6,107 bases of DNA from Akkermansiaceae bacterium UBA985. Its GTDB lineage: Bacteria > Verrucomicrobiota > Verrucomicrobiia > Verrucomicrobiales > Akkermansiaceae. Of this stretch, positions 1 to 5,788 are shown in pieces. Position 1 is the stretch's first letter; every line of letters starts with the position of its first letter. The notes beneath the pieces were generated by a model, which saw nothing but the letters and a program-made list of their open reading frames with translations, was not told the origin of the DNA and did not search any database. The stretch is from assembly GCA_002292185.1 (NCBI GenBank), contig DBBL01000045.1, positions 1 through 6,107 of the forward strand. Direction: 5' to 3'. The translations under genes and the position numbers were made by a program.

Positions 1-219
1 ATCAGGCAAAATGCCGATTATGGACACATATACAGCCAAAACCCTATATTGCAGGACCCTCATAAACAACTTCGCACAATGTATGTAATACGTGGTTGTA
101 TTGTATGTAGTCCCATATAGGCCCCAATCCTGTCTTATTTTGCCCAGTCTCGCACTACCCGAGCTCAATAGCCCCTGTTGGCTAACTAGCGGAAATGATG
201 CCGGGATCTATACCCTGCG
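1..219. other. left-edge region without a supported gene
   Basis: I see no convincing coding region here. On the minus strand it lies downstream of the barrel-like gene, but I see no intrinsic terminator with a U tract. The only local structure is an 8-base direct repeat TGTATGTA (80-87 and 102-109, period 22) with a small inverted repeat AATAC/GTATT (87-91 and 98-102) between the copies. A short open frame on the minus strand runs from an ATG at 63 off the left edge, but it is too short to judge. Confidence 0.5.
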
Positions 220-921
220 TCAAAACTTGATGCGCATACCAAGCCCTGGATACTTCATTCCCCAATAGATCGCACTCAGAGACAGATTGTCGTTCAGAGA
301 CCTCGATAGAGATAAATGTGTATCGGTGCCGCTGTATTGGACTGTCAGAGAAGCTTCCTTGTGTCTCAAATGAACGCCGACCAGTGGCCTGATCTTGTCA
401 ATCTCTTCAATCCACACTGCCCCTGCGTATGGCGAAGGTGTAACACCCCAGAATTTCATATCCGGCATCGCTTTGCTTAATGTGAAGAAATAGCTACGTG
501 ATTCCACATCTGAGCCCTTGTAACTGAAATCATCCTCGCTGGTGCCTAGGATGACTGCCGGCCTCCAGCCAAGAGGATCTTCTGAAACAGCTCGGTAAGT
601 AGCCGTGATGCTGACATTGTCAATGAGAGGCCGGTAATCTACACCGAGACCTAGATCAGCTGTGGCCCAGTATTTGAAACTGGCAAAGATCTGCCCTGAA
701 TCCCCCTTTTCGGGAATCCACCTGCCACTCATTACAATCGGGTGACTATCTGATACGCCACTCACGGTGCCGCCTTCTCCTGGTCACATGGGTCATGTGG
801 GAACTTCCGATACAATCGGTGATGAAGCGACCGGCGGCGTTGGGCATGATGTCTCAGCCCAAGCAAATGAATGCGAGAAGCCTAATATTGCCATGGTGAG
901 TAAAAGCGGGATAACCTTCAT
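220..921 (-). CDS. putative secreted beta-barrel-like selenoprotein with a UxxU motif (two in-frame TGA codons)
   Basis: Read from ATG 921-919, the frame encodes 233 residues if two TGA codons (795-793 and 786-784) are read through. Residues 1-22 are a classic signal peptide: Lys2, a hydrophobic core and an Ala-Trp-Ala signal peptidase site. A Pro/Ser-rich linker with the only Cys (C26) follows, then Thr-Sec-Pro-Met-Sec-Pro with Sec at 43 and 46, equivalent to a CxxC motif. Residues 53-233 have alternating beta-strand character and end in Phe, as outer-membrane barrels often do. A SECIS-like hairpin (755-773) sits 10 nt after the second TGA. The frame is intact on both sides, both interruptions are TGA, and the same contig carries a SelW-type selenoprotein gene. 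The final stop is also TGA, with no similar hairpin placed after it. I recognise no family, so function is unknown; redox or metal binding is inferred from the motif. The alternative is a pseudogene, or re-initiation at GTG 765, which has AGGAGA upstream but would give no signal peptide. Confidence 0.62.
755..773 (-). promoter_or_regulatory. putative SECIS hairpin of the UxxU gene
   Basis: On the minus-strand RNA, seven stem positions (G-U, C-G, G-C, a G·G mismatch, C-G, A-U, C-G) close a five-base loop CGUGA. The loop G is 19 nt after the second UGA and 28 nt after the first. Both distances suit bacterial SECIS elements, where SelB recognises a loop containing a key GU. The hairpin has the same length and register as the one in the SelW-like gene, including the CCGUGNGU core. 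One hairpin may serve both UGA codons. Confidence 0.55.
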
Positions 922-931
922 TTTCGGCGCC

Positions 932-960
932 AATCTAGACTCGATTAAAACCTATGTCAA
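932..960 (-). promoter_or_regulatory. sigma70-type promoter for the UxxU gene, near-leaderless
   Basis: On the minus strand a perfect TTGACA (960-955) is followed after exactly 17 bp by TAGATT (937-932), which matches 4 of 6 bases of the -10 consensus. Transcription would start near 925-926, only about 4-5 nt before the ATG at 921. That implies a leaderless or nearly leaderless mRNA and agrees with the lack of a Shine-Dalgarno sequence there. It would also let this gene be expressed apart from the lipoprotein gene upstream. The assignment is by pattern only. Confidence 0.45.
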
Positions 961-989
961 TCTGCAACCGGCTCACATGTCGGCTTTGC

Positions 990-1625
990 TTAATACAAAG
1001 GAAACTCATCTTCCCATTGCCAGTCTCGGGGGTCTTCGCTCGAGCCTTTGATGATTTCAGAGGGCAAGCTGATGAATTCCACATCCTTGGTTGTCTCAGC
1101 AGCCAGATGAAACTTCACCAGGTTACGCCCTGTGCCCTTGGTGCTCGTTATCGATACATCAGCCAATACCGTAATGTCCCCATCTTCGCGTGGATACACC
1201 TTCAACTTGCCTGGAATCTGAAATACCGCGAAAACTTTACCCGGTTCTTTCTCTGATGGTTCGAAGCTAGTCTGATAACCCAAATGCTCTTCAGGATACC
1301 AATCACTTCGTTTTGTCTTACTAGTCAGGACTTTGACTCGGTGCACGATCATGAATTGGTGTTGGTCTTTCTCACCTTCAGCTTCAACACGCCAGATAAA
1401 CGGCCCATCCAAAGTGGCTGAGCCTGCCATATAAATCATGGCTGAGAAGCCGAAACCAGAGTCCCCACCCATGGGTTTCACGGAACCTGTCACCTTTGCC
1501 CCGTTGATCTCAACGGCCTGACTCTTTTGATAGGTGTGGCTTTTAGTGATGATGTGACCACAAGCAGACAGCACAAACAAAATGATGACTGCAGGCATTA
1601 CACGGAAAAATGAACTGATCTTCAT
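990..1625 (-). CDS. hypothetical lipoprotein
   Basis: This 211-residue protein begins with a type II signal peptide: Lys2, Arg8, a hydrophobic stretch at about 9-18, and a lipobox Leu-Ser-Ala-Cys with the lipidated Cys at 22. I chose ATG 1625 over the in-frame ATG 12 nt upstream. The signal peptide is compact from there, and AGGA lies 11 nt before it, whereas it would almost touch the upstream ATG. The mature part is soluble, rich in charged residues and beta-prone, with a very acidic C-terminus (residues about 189-208). I recognise no known domain. Its gene lies 68 bp upstream of the UxxU barrel-like gene on the same strand, so the two are probably an envelope pair, though the second seems to have its own promoter. 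It diverges from the M48 protease gene. The stop is TAA. Confidence 0.8.
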   Translation of the reverse strand: MKISSFFRVMPAVIILFVLSACGHIITKSHTYQKSQAVEINGAKVTGSVKPMGGDSGFGFSAMIYMAGSATLDGPFIWRVEAEGEKDQHQFMIVHRVKVLTSKTKRSDWYPEEHLGYQTSFEPSEKEPGKVFAVFQIPGKLKVYPREDGDITVLADVSITSTKGTGRNLVKFHLAAETTKDVEFISLPSEIIKGSSEDPRDWQWEDEFPLY

Positions 1626-1692
1626 AAGAAATAACATCCTATATCATTTCCTGCATGATGAAAACATCCAATCAAGCTGGACACAGTCAGGT

Positions 1693-1706
1693 GTTGACTA
1701 ATCAAC
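1693..1706. promoter_or_regulatory. palindrome in the divergent lipoprotein/M48 intergenic region
   Basis: GTTGA-ctaa-TCAAC is an inverted repeat with 5-bp arms. It sits between the divergent lipoprotein and M48 genes, 22 bp before the M48 start, and could be a regulator binding site. The spacing is close enough to affect either gene. Such short palindromes also arise by chance. I could not assign clear -35 and -10 boxes to either divergent gene. Confidence 0.22.
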
Positions 1707-1727
1707 GCAGACTCATGACATTCACGC

Positions 1728-2978
1728 ATGGATAATCCGATTGCGATTTTTATTTTGTTGGCGCTTTTTGCACTGTGGAACCTTGATTTCATATCATCTC
1801 TACTCAACCTCAAAGCTCTGGACCCTCAGCTTCCAGATGAGTTTAAGGGCGTTTATGACGAGGATAAATACGCTAAGTCTCAGCAATATACTCGGGTTTC
1901 AGCGCGCTACGGCATTATCACCTCTACTTATAGCCTGACTGTCCTACTGGTTTTTTGGTTTGTCGGAGGATTTGGTTTGCTGGATGAGTGGCTCAGAAGC
2001 TTTGGCTGGAGCGAGACGATCACCGGCCTTGTTTTCATTGGTTCCCTTCTCATCGGCAACAGCCTGCTATCACTACCGTTTCAGGTCTATGATACCTTTG
2101 TTATCGAAGAGCGTTTTGGCTTTAACAAAACAACGCCAAAGACATTCATCATCGATCAGCTGAAGGGTTTGCTTCTCGCTGTTATTTTAGGAGCCCCCCT
2201 ACTTGCCCTCATCATTTGGATATTTGCTACGGTTGAAAACGCCTGGCTATGGGCATGGCTTTCCTTCACGGGGTTCCAACTTCTCATGACCTACCTCGCC
2301 CCATCGGTCATCCTCCCGCTCTTTAATAAATTCGAGCCTATGGAAGACGGCGAACTGAAATCAAGCATCCAAGAAATGGCGAAGAAGTGTGATTTCCCAC
2401 TCACCGAGATTCACGTCATGGATGGCTCAAAAAGATCGACCAAATCAAATGCCTTTTTTACCGGCTTTGGCAAACACAAGAAAATCGCTTTGTTTGATAC
2501 GCTCATCGAAAACCACAGTAATGATGAGCTGCTTGCTGTGCTTGCCCACGAAGTAGGTCATTTCAAAAAGAAACATATTATTCAGCGTATTGTTTTCTCC
2601 ATCATACAGACAGCTGTTATCTTCTTCCTTCTCGGCATGGTCACGAATAAAGAGAGCGGCTTTGCGCGTAGCCTTTTTGATGCTTTTGGTGTCACTGAGA
2701 TATCTACTTATGCAGGCCTTGTATTCTTCCTTTTATTATTTTCCCCAGTCAGCCGTCTGTTATCGATCGTGGGCAATGCGATAAGCCGCAAGCACGAGTT
2801 CGAGGCCGATGCTTATGCCGCAGAAATACAAACAACACCCGCGCATCTAATCACCGGATTAAAGAAGCTCTCGGCAGACAACCTCTCCAATCTGACACCG
2901 CACCCCTTCCCTGTGTTTCTTGATTATTCGCACCCCCCAACACTGACAAGAATCAAGGCGCTCAAGGCTCTCCAATAA
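1728..2978 (+). CDS. M48 family metalloprotease, Ste24/CAAX prenyl protease 1-like
   Basis: This 416-residue integral membrane zinc protease has the usual length of bacterial Ste24 homologues. The active site is HEVGH at 274-278 (zinc ligands H274 and H278, catalytic E275). The third ligand is E357 in the EFEAD motif, with the conserved D361. Also typical are Ser-Asn-Ala-Phe-Phe-Thr-Gly at 240-246 and a C-terminal Ser-His-Pro-Pro motif near 401-404. Hydrophobic segments at about 4-22, 63-82, 100-118, 147-167, 172-192, 284-304 and 327-347 fit the seven-helix Ste24 fold. The eukaryotic enzyme trims prenylated proteins. Bacteria lack that substrate, so a role in membrane-protein turnover or signal-peptide clearance is inferred. 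The ATG at 1728 is the first start after an in-frame stop and immediately precedes the first membrane helix. No Shine-Dalgarno sequence is evident. It appears monocistronic, with 124 bp before the MoxR gene. Confidence 0.93.
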   Translation: MDNPIAIFILLALFALWNLDFISSLLNLKALDPQLPDEFKGVYDEDKYAKSQQYTRVSARYGIITSTYSLTVLLVFWFVGGFGLLDEWLRSFGWSETITGLVFIGSLLIGNSLLSLPFQVYDTFVIEERFGFNKTTPKTFIIDQLKGLLLAVILGAPLLALIIWIFATVENAWLWAWLSFTGFQLLMTYLAPSVILPLFNKFEPMEDGELKSSIQEMAKKCDFPLTEIHVMDGSKRSTKSNAFFTGFGKHKKIALFDTLIENHSNDELLAVLAHEVGHFKKKHIIQRIVFSIIQTAVIFFLLGMVTNKESGFARSLFDAFGVTEISTYAGLVFFLLLFSPVSRLLSIVGNAISRKHEFEADAYAAEIQTTPAHLITGLKKLSADNLSNLTPHPFPVFLDYSHPPTLTRIKALKALQ

Positions 2979-2995
2979 GAGCACGATCGTTCTTT
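2978..2995 (+). terminator. weak intrinsic terminator after the M48 gene
   Basis: An imperfect hairpin begins at the last base of the M48 stop codon: arms 2978-2984 and 2989-2995 around the loop GATC, with one C·T mismatch and one G·U pair. It is followed by T-rich sequence (TCTTGTTCT). The stem is AT-rich and weak, so termination may be partial and some transcripts could continue into the MoxR gene. Confidence 0.25.
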
Positions 2996-3102
2996 CTTGT
3001 TCTAGATCAGGCCCTTATCCTAAGCCACCTCACACGCTCATTTTTATTCGCTATTCACCATTGCACCGCTGCTCATTCTTTGGACAATAAGAAAAGACCA
3101 AC

Positions 3103-4086
3103 ATGAATAACCAAGAACTCTCAGATGCCATCAACCAGAATTGCCAATGGGTCCCTCTTGTAAAAGAAGAGATGGGCAAGGTCCTCGTAGGCCAAGCCGA
3201 ACTCATTGATCGTCTGATTATCGGCCTTTTATGCAAAGGTCATATCCTTCTTGAGGGTGTGCCCGGTTTGGCTAAAACCCTTGCGATCAAGGCCCTTTCA
3301 GGATGCTTGCACACGAACTTTGCACGCATTCAATTCACCCCTGACCTCTTGCCCTCCGATCTAGTCGGAACCATGATTTACAGTCCTCAAGAAGGCTCTT
3401 TTTCCGCCAAGCTCGGCCCTATCTTTAGTAACATCATTCTAGCAGATGAGATCAACCGTGCTCCAGCAAAGGTTCAATCAGCGCTTCTTGAAGCCATGCA
3501 GGAGCACCAAGTCACCATCGGAGACACGACACACCCCCTGCCCGATCCGTTTCTCGTATTAGCTACCCAAAACCCAATTGACCAAGAAGGAACCTACCAG
3601 CTGCCCGAGGCTCAACTTGATCGTTTCCTACTCAAAGTAACTGTCTCCTATCCCGATCAAGAGGAAGAGCTCGTCATCCTAGATCGGATGGCAACATCTG
3701 AACCTGTTTACGAGACCACCCCTGTCGTCGATATACCTACTATCTCGCAAAGCATGAAGCTGGTGAATAACATCTATATCGATCCTGCGGTGCGTCAATA
3801 TATTGTCCAGCTGGTCCAGGCGAGCCGTAACCCAGCCACGGTCGACAACTCCCTGAAAAACTATATCCGTGTAGGAGCTTCCCCTCGTGCCACCATTAAC
3901 CTAGCACTATCAGCTCGTGCCAGAGCATTCACTGCAGGCAGAGCATTCGTAACACCTCAGGACATCAAAGATCTAGCTCATGATGTCTTACGTCACCGCA
4001 TCATTCCAAGCTATGAAGCTGAAGCAGAGGATATAACGACAGATACTATTGTTGACCGTTTACTGGCTCGCGTGCCGGTGCCTTAA
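3103..4086 (+). CDS. MoxR-type AAA+ ATPase
   Basis: This 327-residue protein is a full-length MoxR ATPase, a chaperone-like family that often helps activate or insert metal cofactors in partner complexes and acts in envelope stress. Visible motifs are the Walker A GVPGLAKT (52-59), Walker B IILADE (111-116) with D115/E116, sensor 1 ATQNP (154-158, N157), the arginine finger in LPEAQLDRF (R174) and sensor 2 GASPRA (258-263, R262). No membrane segment is present, so it is cytosolic. The ATG at 3103 has only a weak purine-rich stretch (AAGAAAAG) upstream, and a poor promoter-like pair (3061-3066 and 3083-3088) precedes it. MoxR genes are usually followed by DUF58, transglutaminase-like and von Willebrand A genes. 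Here the next gene is convergent and unrelated, so this copy is solitary. The stop is TAA, 22 bp from the end of the convergent FAH gene. Confidence 0.93.
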   Translation: MNNQELSDAINQNCQWVPLVKEEMGKVLVGQAELIDRLIIGLLCKGHILLEGVPGLAKTLAIKALSGCLHTNFARIQFTPDLLPSDLVGTMIYSPQEGSFSAKLGPIFSNIILADEINRAPAKVQSALLEAMQEHQVTIGDTTHPLPDPFLVLATQNPIDQEGTYQLPEAQLDRFLLKVTVSYPDQEEELVILDRMATSEPVYETTPVVDIPTISQSMKLVNNIYIDPAVRQYIVQLVQASRNPATVDNSLKNYIRVGASPRATINLALSARARAFTAGRAFVTPQDIKDLAHDVLRHRIIPSYEAEAEDITTDTIVDRLLARVPVP

Positions 4087-4108
4087 GCTCAGCGCCTAAG
4101 ACTGGACA

Positions 4109-4963
4109 TTAAGCCTCAGAGATAATCCTCTGACGAATGCTCCCTATTTCTTTAATACCGAGCTCAACCTGATCCCCTACTGATAAGTAGTGCGGTGGAT
4201 TCATTCCCATGCCGACACCGGCGGGTGTTCCTGTCGCAATGATGTCGCCAGGTAATAGTGTCATGTATTTCGAGATATAGCTGACTAGATAAGGAATGCT
4301 GAACATCATATTTCCACTCCATCCGTTCTGTCTTTTATCTCCATTAACCTTGGTCCATAGGCACAAGCTGTGCGGGTCTGGAAGTTCATCGGTTGTCACC
4401 ATACACGGCCCAAATGGAGCAAAGGTGTCTAAACTTTTACCCTTCACCCATTGGCCGCTGCGCTCTTTTTGCCAAGCTCTCTCGCTATAGTCACAAAGCA
4501 CTGTGTAACCGGCAACATGACTCATAGCATCCTTTTCACTTATGTGTTTTGCCGTTTGTGCAATCACCACCGCTAGCTCAACTTCATAGTCGAGTTTTTT
4601 ACAATCCGTCGGGATCACAACGTCATCATACGGGCCAGAGCAGGCAGTGGTTGCCTTCATGAACAAGACGGGTTCTGGCGGCACCCCTCCACCAAATTCT
4701 TTTGCGTGATCGATATAATTCTTACCAACACAAATCAACTTCGACGGACGTGCAACAGGAGCTCCTCTTCTGACATCGACATCAACGGCACCTCCTCCAG
4801 GGCAGCCATCATCGACCCAGCTCTGAAGTGATTCCAATCCCCCGCAGGCAAAAAAACCTTCGTCAAAATCCCTAAATTCAGATGAAGCATCAACCAAGCG
4901 CCCATCGTTTAAAATAACACCCGGAGATTCTCTCCCGGGATCGCCGTGTCTGATTAGTTTCAT
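4109..4963 (-). CDS. fumarylacetoacetate hydrolase (FAH) family protein
   Basis: This 284-residue protein has the full FAH fold. The metal ligands are E127 and E129 (in DYEVEL) and D158 (in CDYSER). The His-Glu pair H86/E89 in VGKNYIDHAKE corresponds to the catalytic dyad described for FAHD1-type acylpyruvases and oxaloacetate decarboxylases. TGTPAGVG (244-251) and GKSLDTF (175-181) complete the signature. Family members cleave C-C bonds of acylpyruvates, decarboxylate oxaloacetate, or act on ureidoglycolate and related keto acids; the exact substrate cannot be told from sequence. The enzyme is cytosolic and Mg/Mn-dependent. Its ATG overlaps the TGA of the SelW-like gene upstream by 4 bp (ATGA), and no Shine-Dalgarno sequence is visible, so translation is likely coupled. 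It converges on the MoxR gene with only 22 bp between stops and no clear terminator. Confidence 0.92.
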   Translation of the reverse strand: MKLIRHGDPGRESPGVILNDGRLVDASSEFRDFDEGFFACGGLESLQSWVDDGCPGGGAVDVDVRRGAPVARPSKLICVGKNYIDHAKEFGGGVPPEPVLFMKATTACSGPYDDVVIPTDCKKLDYEVELAVVIAQTAKHISEKDAMSHVAGYTVLCDYSERAWQKERSGQWVKGKSLDTFAPFGPCMVTTDELPDPHSLCLWTKVNGDKRQNGWSGNMMFSIPYLVSYISKYMTLLPGDIIATGTPAGVGMGMNPPHYLSVGDQVELGIKEIGSIRQRIISEA

Positions 4964-5199
4964 GTGTTATTGGTATTAGATAGGGTCGAAAAAAGAGCTT
5001 TGGCCTCCCCCGTTGCAGGAAAAGCGCCTCCTCTCACTTTTTTCCAAATAAGATGACCATCCTTGCGTATTTCGAATATCCCTCCACTGCTAGCGATCAG
5101 TTTCACCTCTGCGCCAGTAGCTGCTTTTATCTCAGCTGACACACGGCCAGCTTCAGGTCCGTAATTTCATTGATTACAGTACTCAATTTCAATTGCCAT
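4960..5199 (-). CDS. SelW/Rdx-family selenoprotein with a CxxU redox motif
   Basis: From ATG 5199-5197 the frame encodes 79 residues if the TGA at 5169-5167 is read as selenocysteine. The start reads Met-Ala-Ile-Glu-Ile-Glu-Tyr-Cys-Asn-Gln-Sec-Asn-Tyr, which matches the first strand and CxxC/CxxU site of the SelW/SelT/SelH/Rdx thioredoxin-like family (C8, U11). The C-terminal half has the family core Gly-Gly-Ile-Phe-Glu-Ile (38-43), a Lys-Asp-Gly turn and Ala-Phe-Pro (58-60). The length is near the usual 75-100. A SECIS-like hairpin lies 14 nt after the TGA. The family is cytosolic, thiol-based and linked to redox control; the exact substrate is unknown. An in-frame ATG 21 nt upstream (5220) is possible, but the shorter start fits relatives better. 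A conventional reading gives only 60 residues from GTG 5142, without the active site. It overlaps the FAH gene by 4 bp. Confidence 0.85.
5134..5152 (-). promoter_or_regulatory. SECIS hairpin of the SelW-like gene
   Basis: The minus-strand RNA forms AGCUGGC/GUCAGCU with seven paired positions, including one G·U, and a five-base loop CGUGU. The stem starts 15 nt after the UGA, and the loop G is the 23rd nt after it. This fits the known bacterial window for SelB-recognised elements, which lie inside the coding region just after the UGA. Its geometry and CCGUGNGU core are the same as in the 755-773 hairpin. Confidence 0.75.
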
Positions 5200-5280
5200 G
5201 TGACTATCGTACAACTCCATTGCCCGTTTTGTCACGCGTTAACTCTATTCTGTAGCCGTAAGGTCCCGAGAAGCGGGCAC

Positions 5281-5319
5281 AAAAAAAGCCCGGCCTCATC
5301 GGTTACGATGAAGCCGGGC
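5281..5319 (-). terminator. intrinsic terminator of the rRNA operon
   Basis: On the minus strand GCCCGGC (5319-5313) pairs with GCCGGGC (5294-5288). After one mismatch a further 6-bp stem closes a four-base loop. Seven T residues (5287-5281) follow. The GC-rich stem and U tract just after 5S are typical of rRNA operon ends. A second, small CCCG/CGGG hairpin lies just beyond (5265-5277). The SelW-like gene starts about 80 bp downstream on the same strand. Confidence 0.92.
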
Positions 5320-5324
5320 ATAGA

Positions 5325-5440
5325 CCTGGCAACGACCTACTCTCACAGGGCCTATCGCCCCACTACCATCGGCGCAACAGTGTTTCACTTCCGGGTTCGG
5401 AATGGGACCGGGTGGTTCCACCATGCTATGGTCACCAGAG
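5325..5440 (-). rRNA. 5S ribosomal RNA
   Basis: The minus strand carries a 5S rRNA of about 116 nt. Recognisable parts are the conserved CCGAACCCGGAAGTGAAAC, the GCGCCGATGGTAGT segment, and the 3' GAGAGTAGGTC. The 5' end CUGGUGAC pairs over 8 bp (with wobbles) with GUUGCCAG near the 3' end, forming helix I, which sets the ends to within a few bases. It follows 23S after a long spacer and is followed by a strong terminator. Confidence 0.95.
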
Positions 5441-5788
5441 GACGCGTTTTATGCGGTGTGCTTAAAAAGCGACCTCCAGTTACCTTAGCGGTGATTGCTG
5501 AGATGATTGAGTTTGTGTTGTTGGGTCTTGGTAAAGATCGGTTGAAGTGATGCATGAAGCATTCGCTGACAACTGTAGAGAGATATTTCCGGTAATGATG
5601 AGATACATAATGTGATTTGATCACTTTGTCTCTTGTCCTTGGTTGACTCGCGCCGCAGATGCGACGATATGGCATTAAAACCAATCAACATATATTTGAA
5701 TTTCGAATGACTTGGACACCGGACTGCTTATATTCCGATGCCTCATTCTGTTCTCCTCGTTCAATTCACTAGGAATTGAATTCCGAAG
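5441..5788 (-). other. 23S-5S intergenic transcribed spacer, about 350 bp
   Basis: The spacer between the 23S 3' end and the 5S 5' end holds no tRNA that I can fold on either strand and no convincing protein gene. Frames that cross it also run into 5S. It has small inverted repeats, including GTGAT-ttg-ATCAC (5612-5624) and an 8-bp stem at 5760-5780. Many bacteria have spacers of roughly 50-200 bp here, so this one is long. It is probably removed by RNase processing. Confidence 0.6.
5760..5780 (-). repeat. perfect 8-bp inverted repeat just after the 23S 3' end
   Basis: TTCAATTC and GAATTGAA pair perfectly around a five-base loop ACTAG, starting about 8-10 nt beyond the inferred 23S 3' terminus. 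It could be a processing or stabilising stem in the pre-rRNA. It has no U tract, so it is not an intrinsic terminator. Confidence 0.5.

Noticed and set aside
1..63. Minus-strand gene starting at ATG 63 and leaving the window
   Set aside because: Only 21 codons are visible, with no Shine-Dalgarno sequence and no recognisable motif, so it cannot be told from chance.
220..765. Protein of 181 residues starting at GTG 765 as a complete gene
   Set aside because: It would lack any export signal although it looks like an exported barrel protein. An in-frame signal peptide lies just upstream, separated only by two TGA codons. Re-initiation at this GTG cannot be fully excluded because AGGAGA lies 11 nt before it.
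784..795. TGA reassigned to Trp (alternative genetic code)
   Set aside because: The SelW-like and barrel-like genes themselves end at TGA, Trp is encoded by TGG throughout, and the TGA in the SelW-like gene sits at a Cys/Sec position rather than a Trp position.
784..795. Simple frameshift in the barrel-like gene
   Set aside because: The signal peptide and the C-terminal domain are in the same frame, so a single indel does not explain the interruption. Two compensating indels would be needed.
767..1256. Plus-strand open frames at 767-1051 and 954-1256
   Set aside because: They lie opposite the minus-strand signal-peptide region and lipoprotein gene, have no recognisable motif or start signal, and read as shadows.
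1716..1727. A third selenocysteine TGA extending the M48 protease upstream
   Set aside because: The in-frame TGA at 1716-1718 lies before an ATG that fits the family's N-terminus, with no Cys/Sec motif around it and no CGUG-loop hairpin at the right distance.
5265..5294. CGGGC/GCCCG inverted repeat around the A tract as a second terminator
   Set aside because: The stem has no U tract after it in either direction. It overlaps the stronger terminator hairpin and is best explained by its GC-rich arm.
5170..5691. Open frames crossing 5S and the rRNA spacer
   Set aside because: They overlap a clear 5S rRNA and terminator and show no protein-like features.
5441..5788. tRNA gene within the 23S-5S spacer
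   Set aside because: I found no TTCRANY-type T-arm with matching acceptor ends on either strand.
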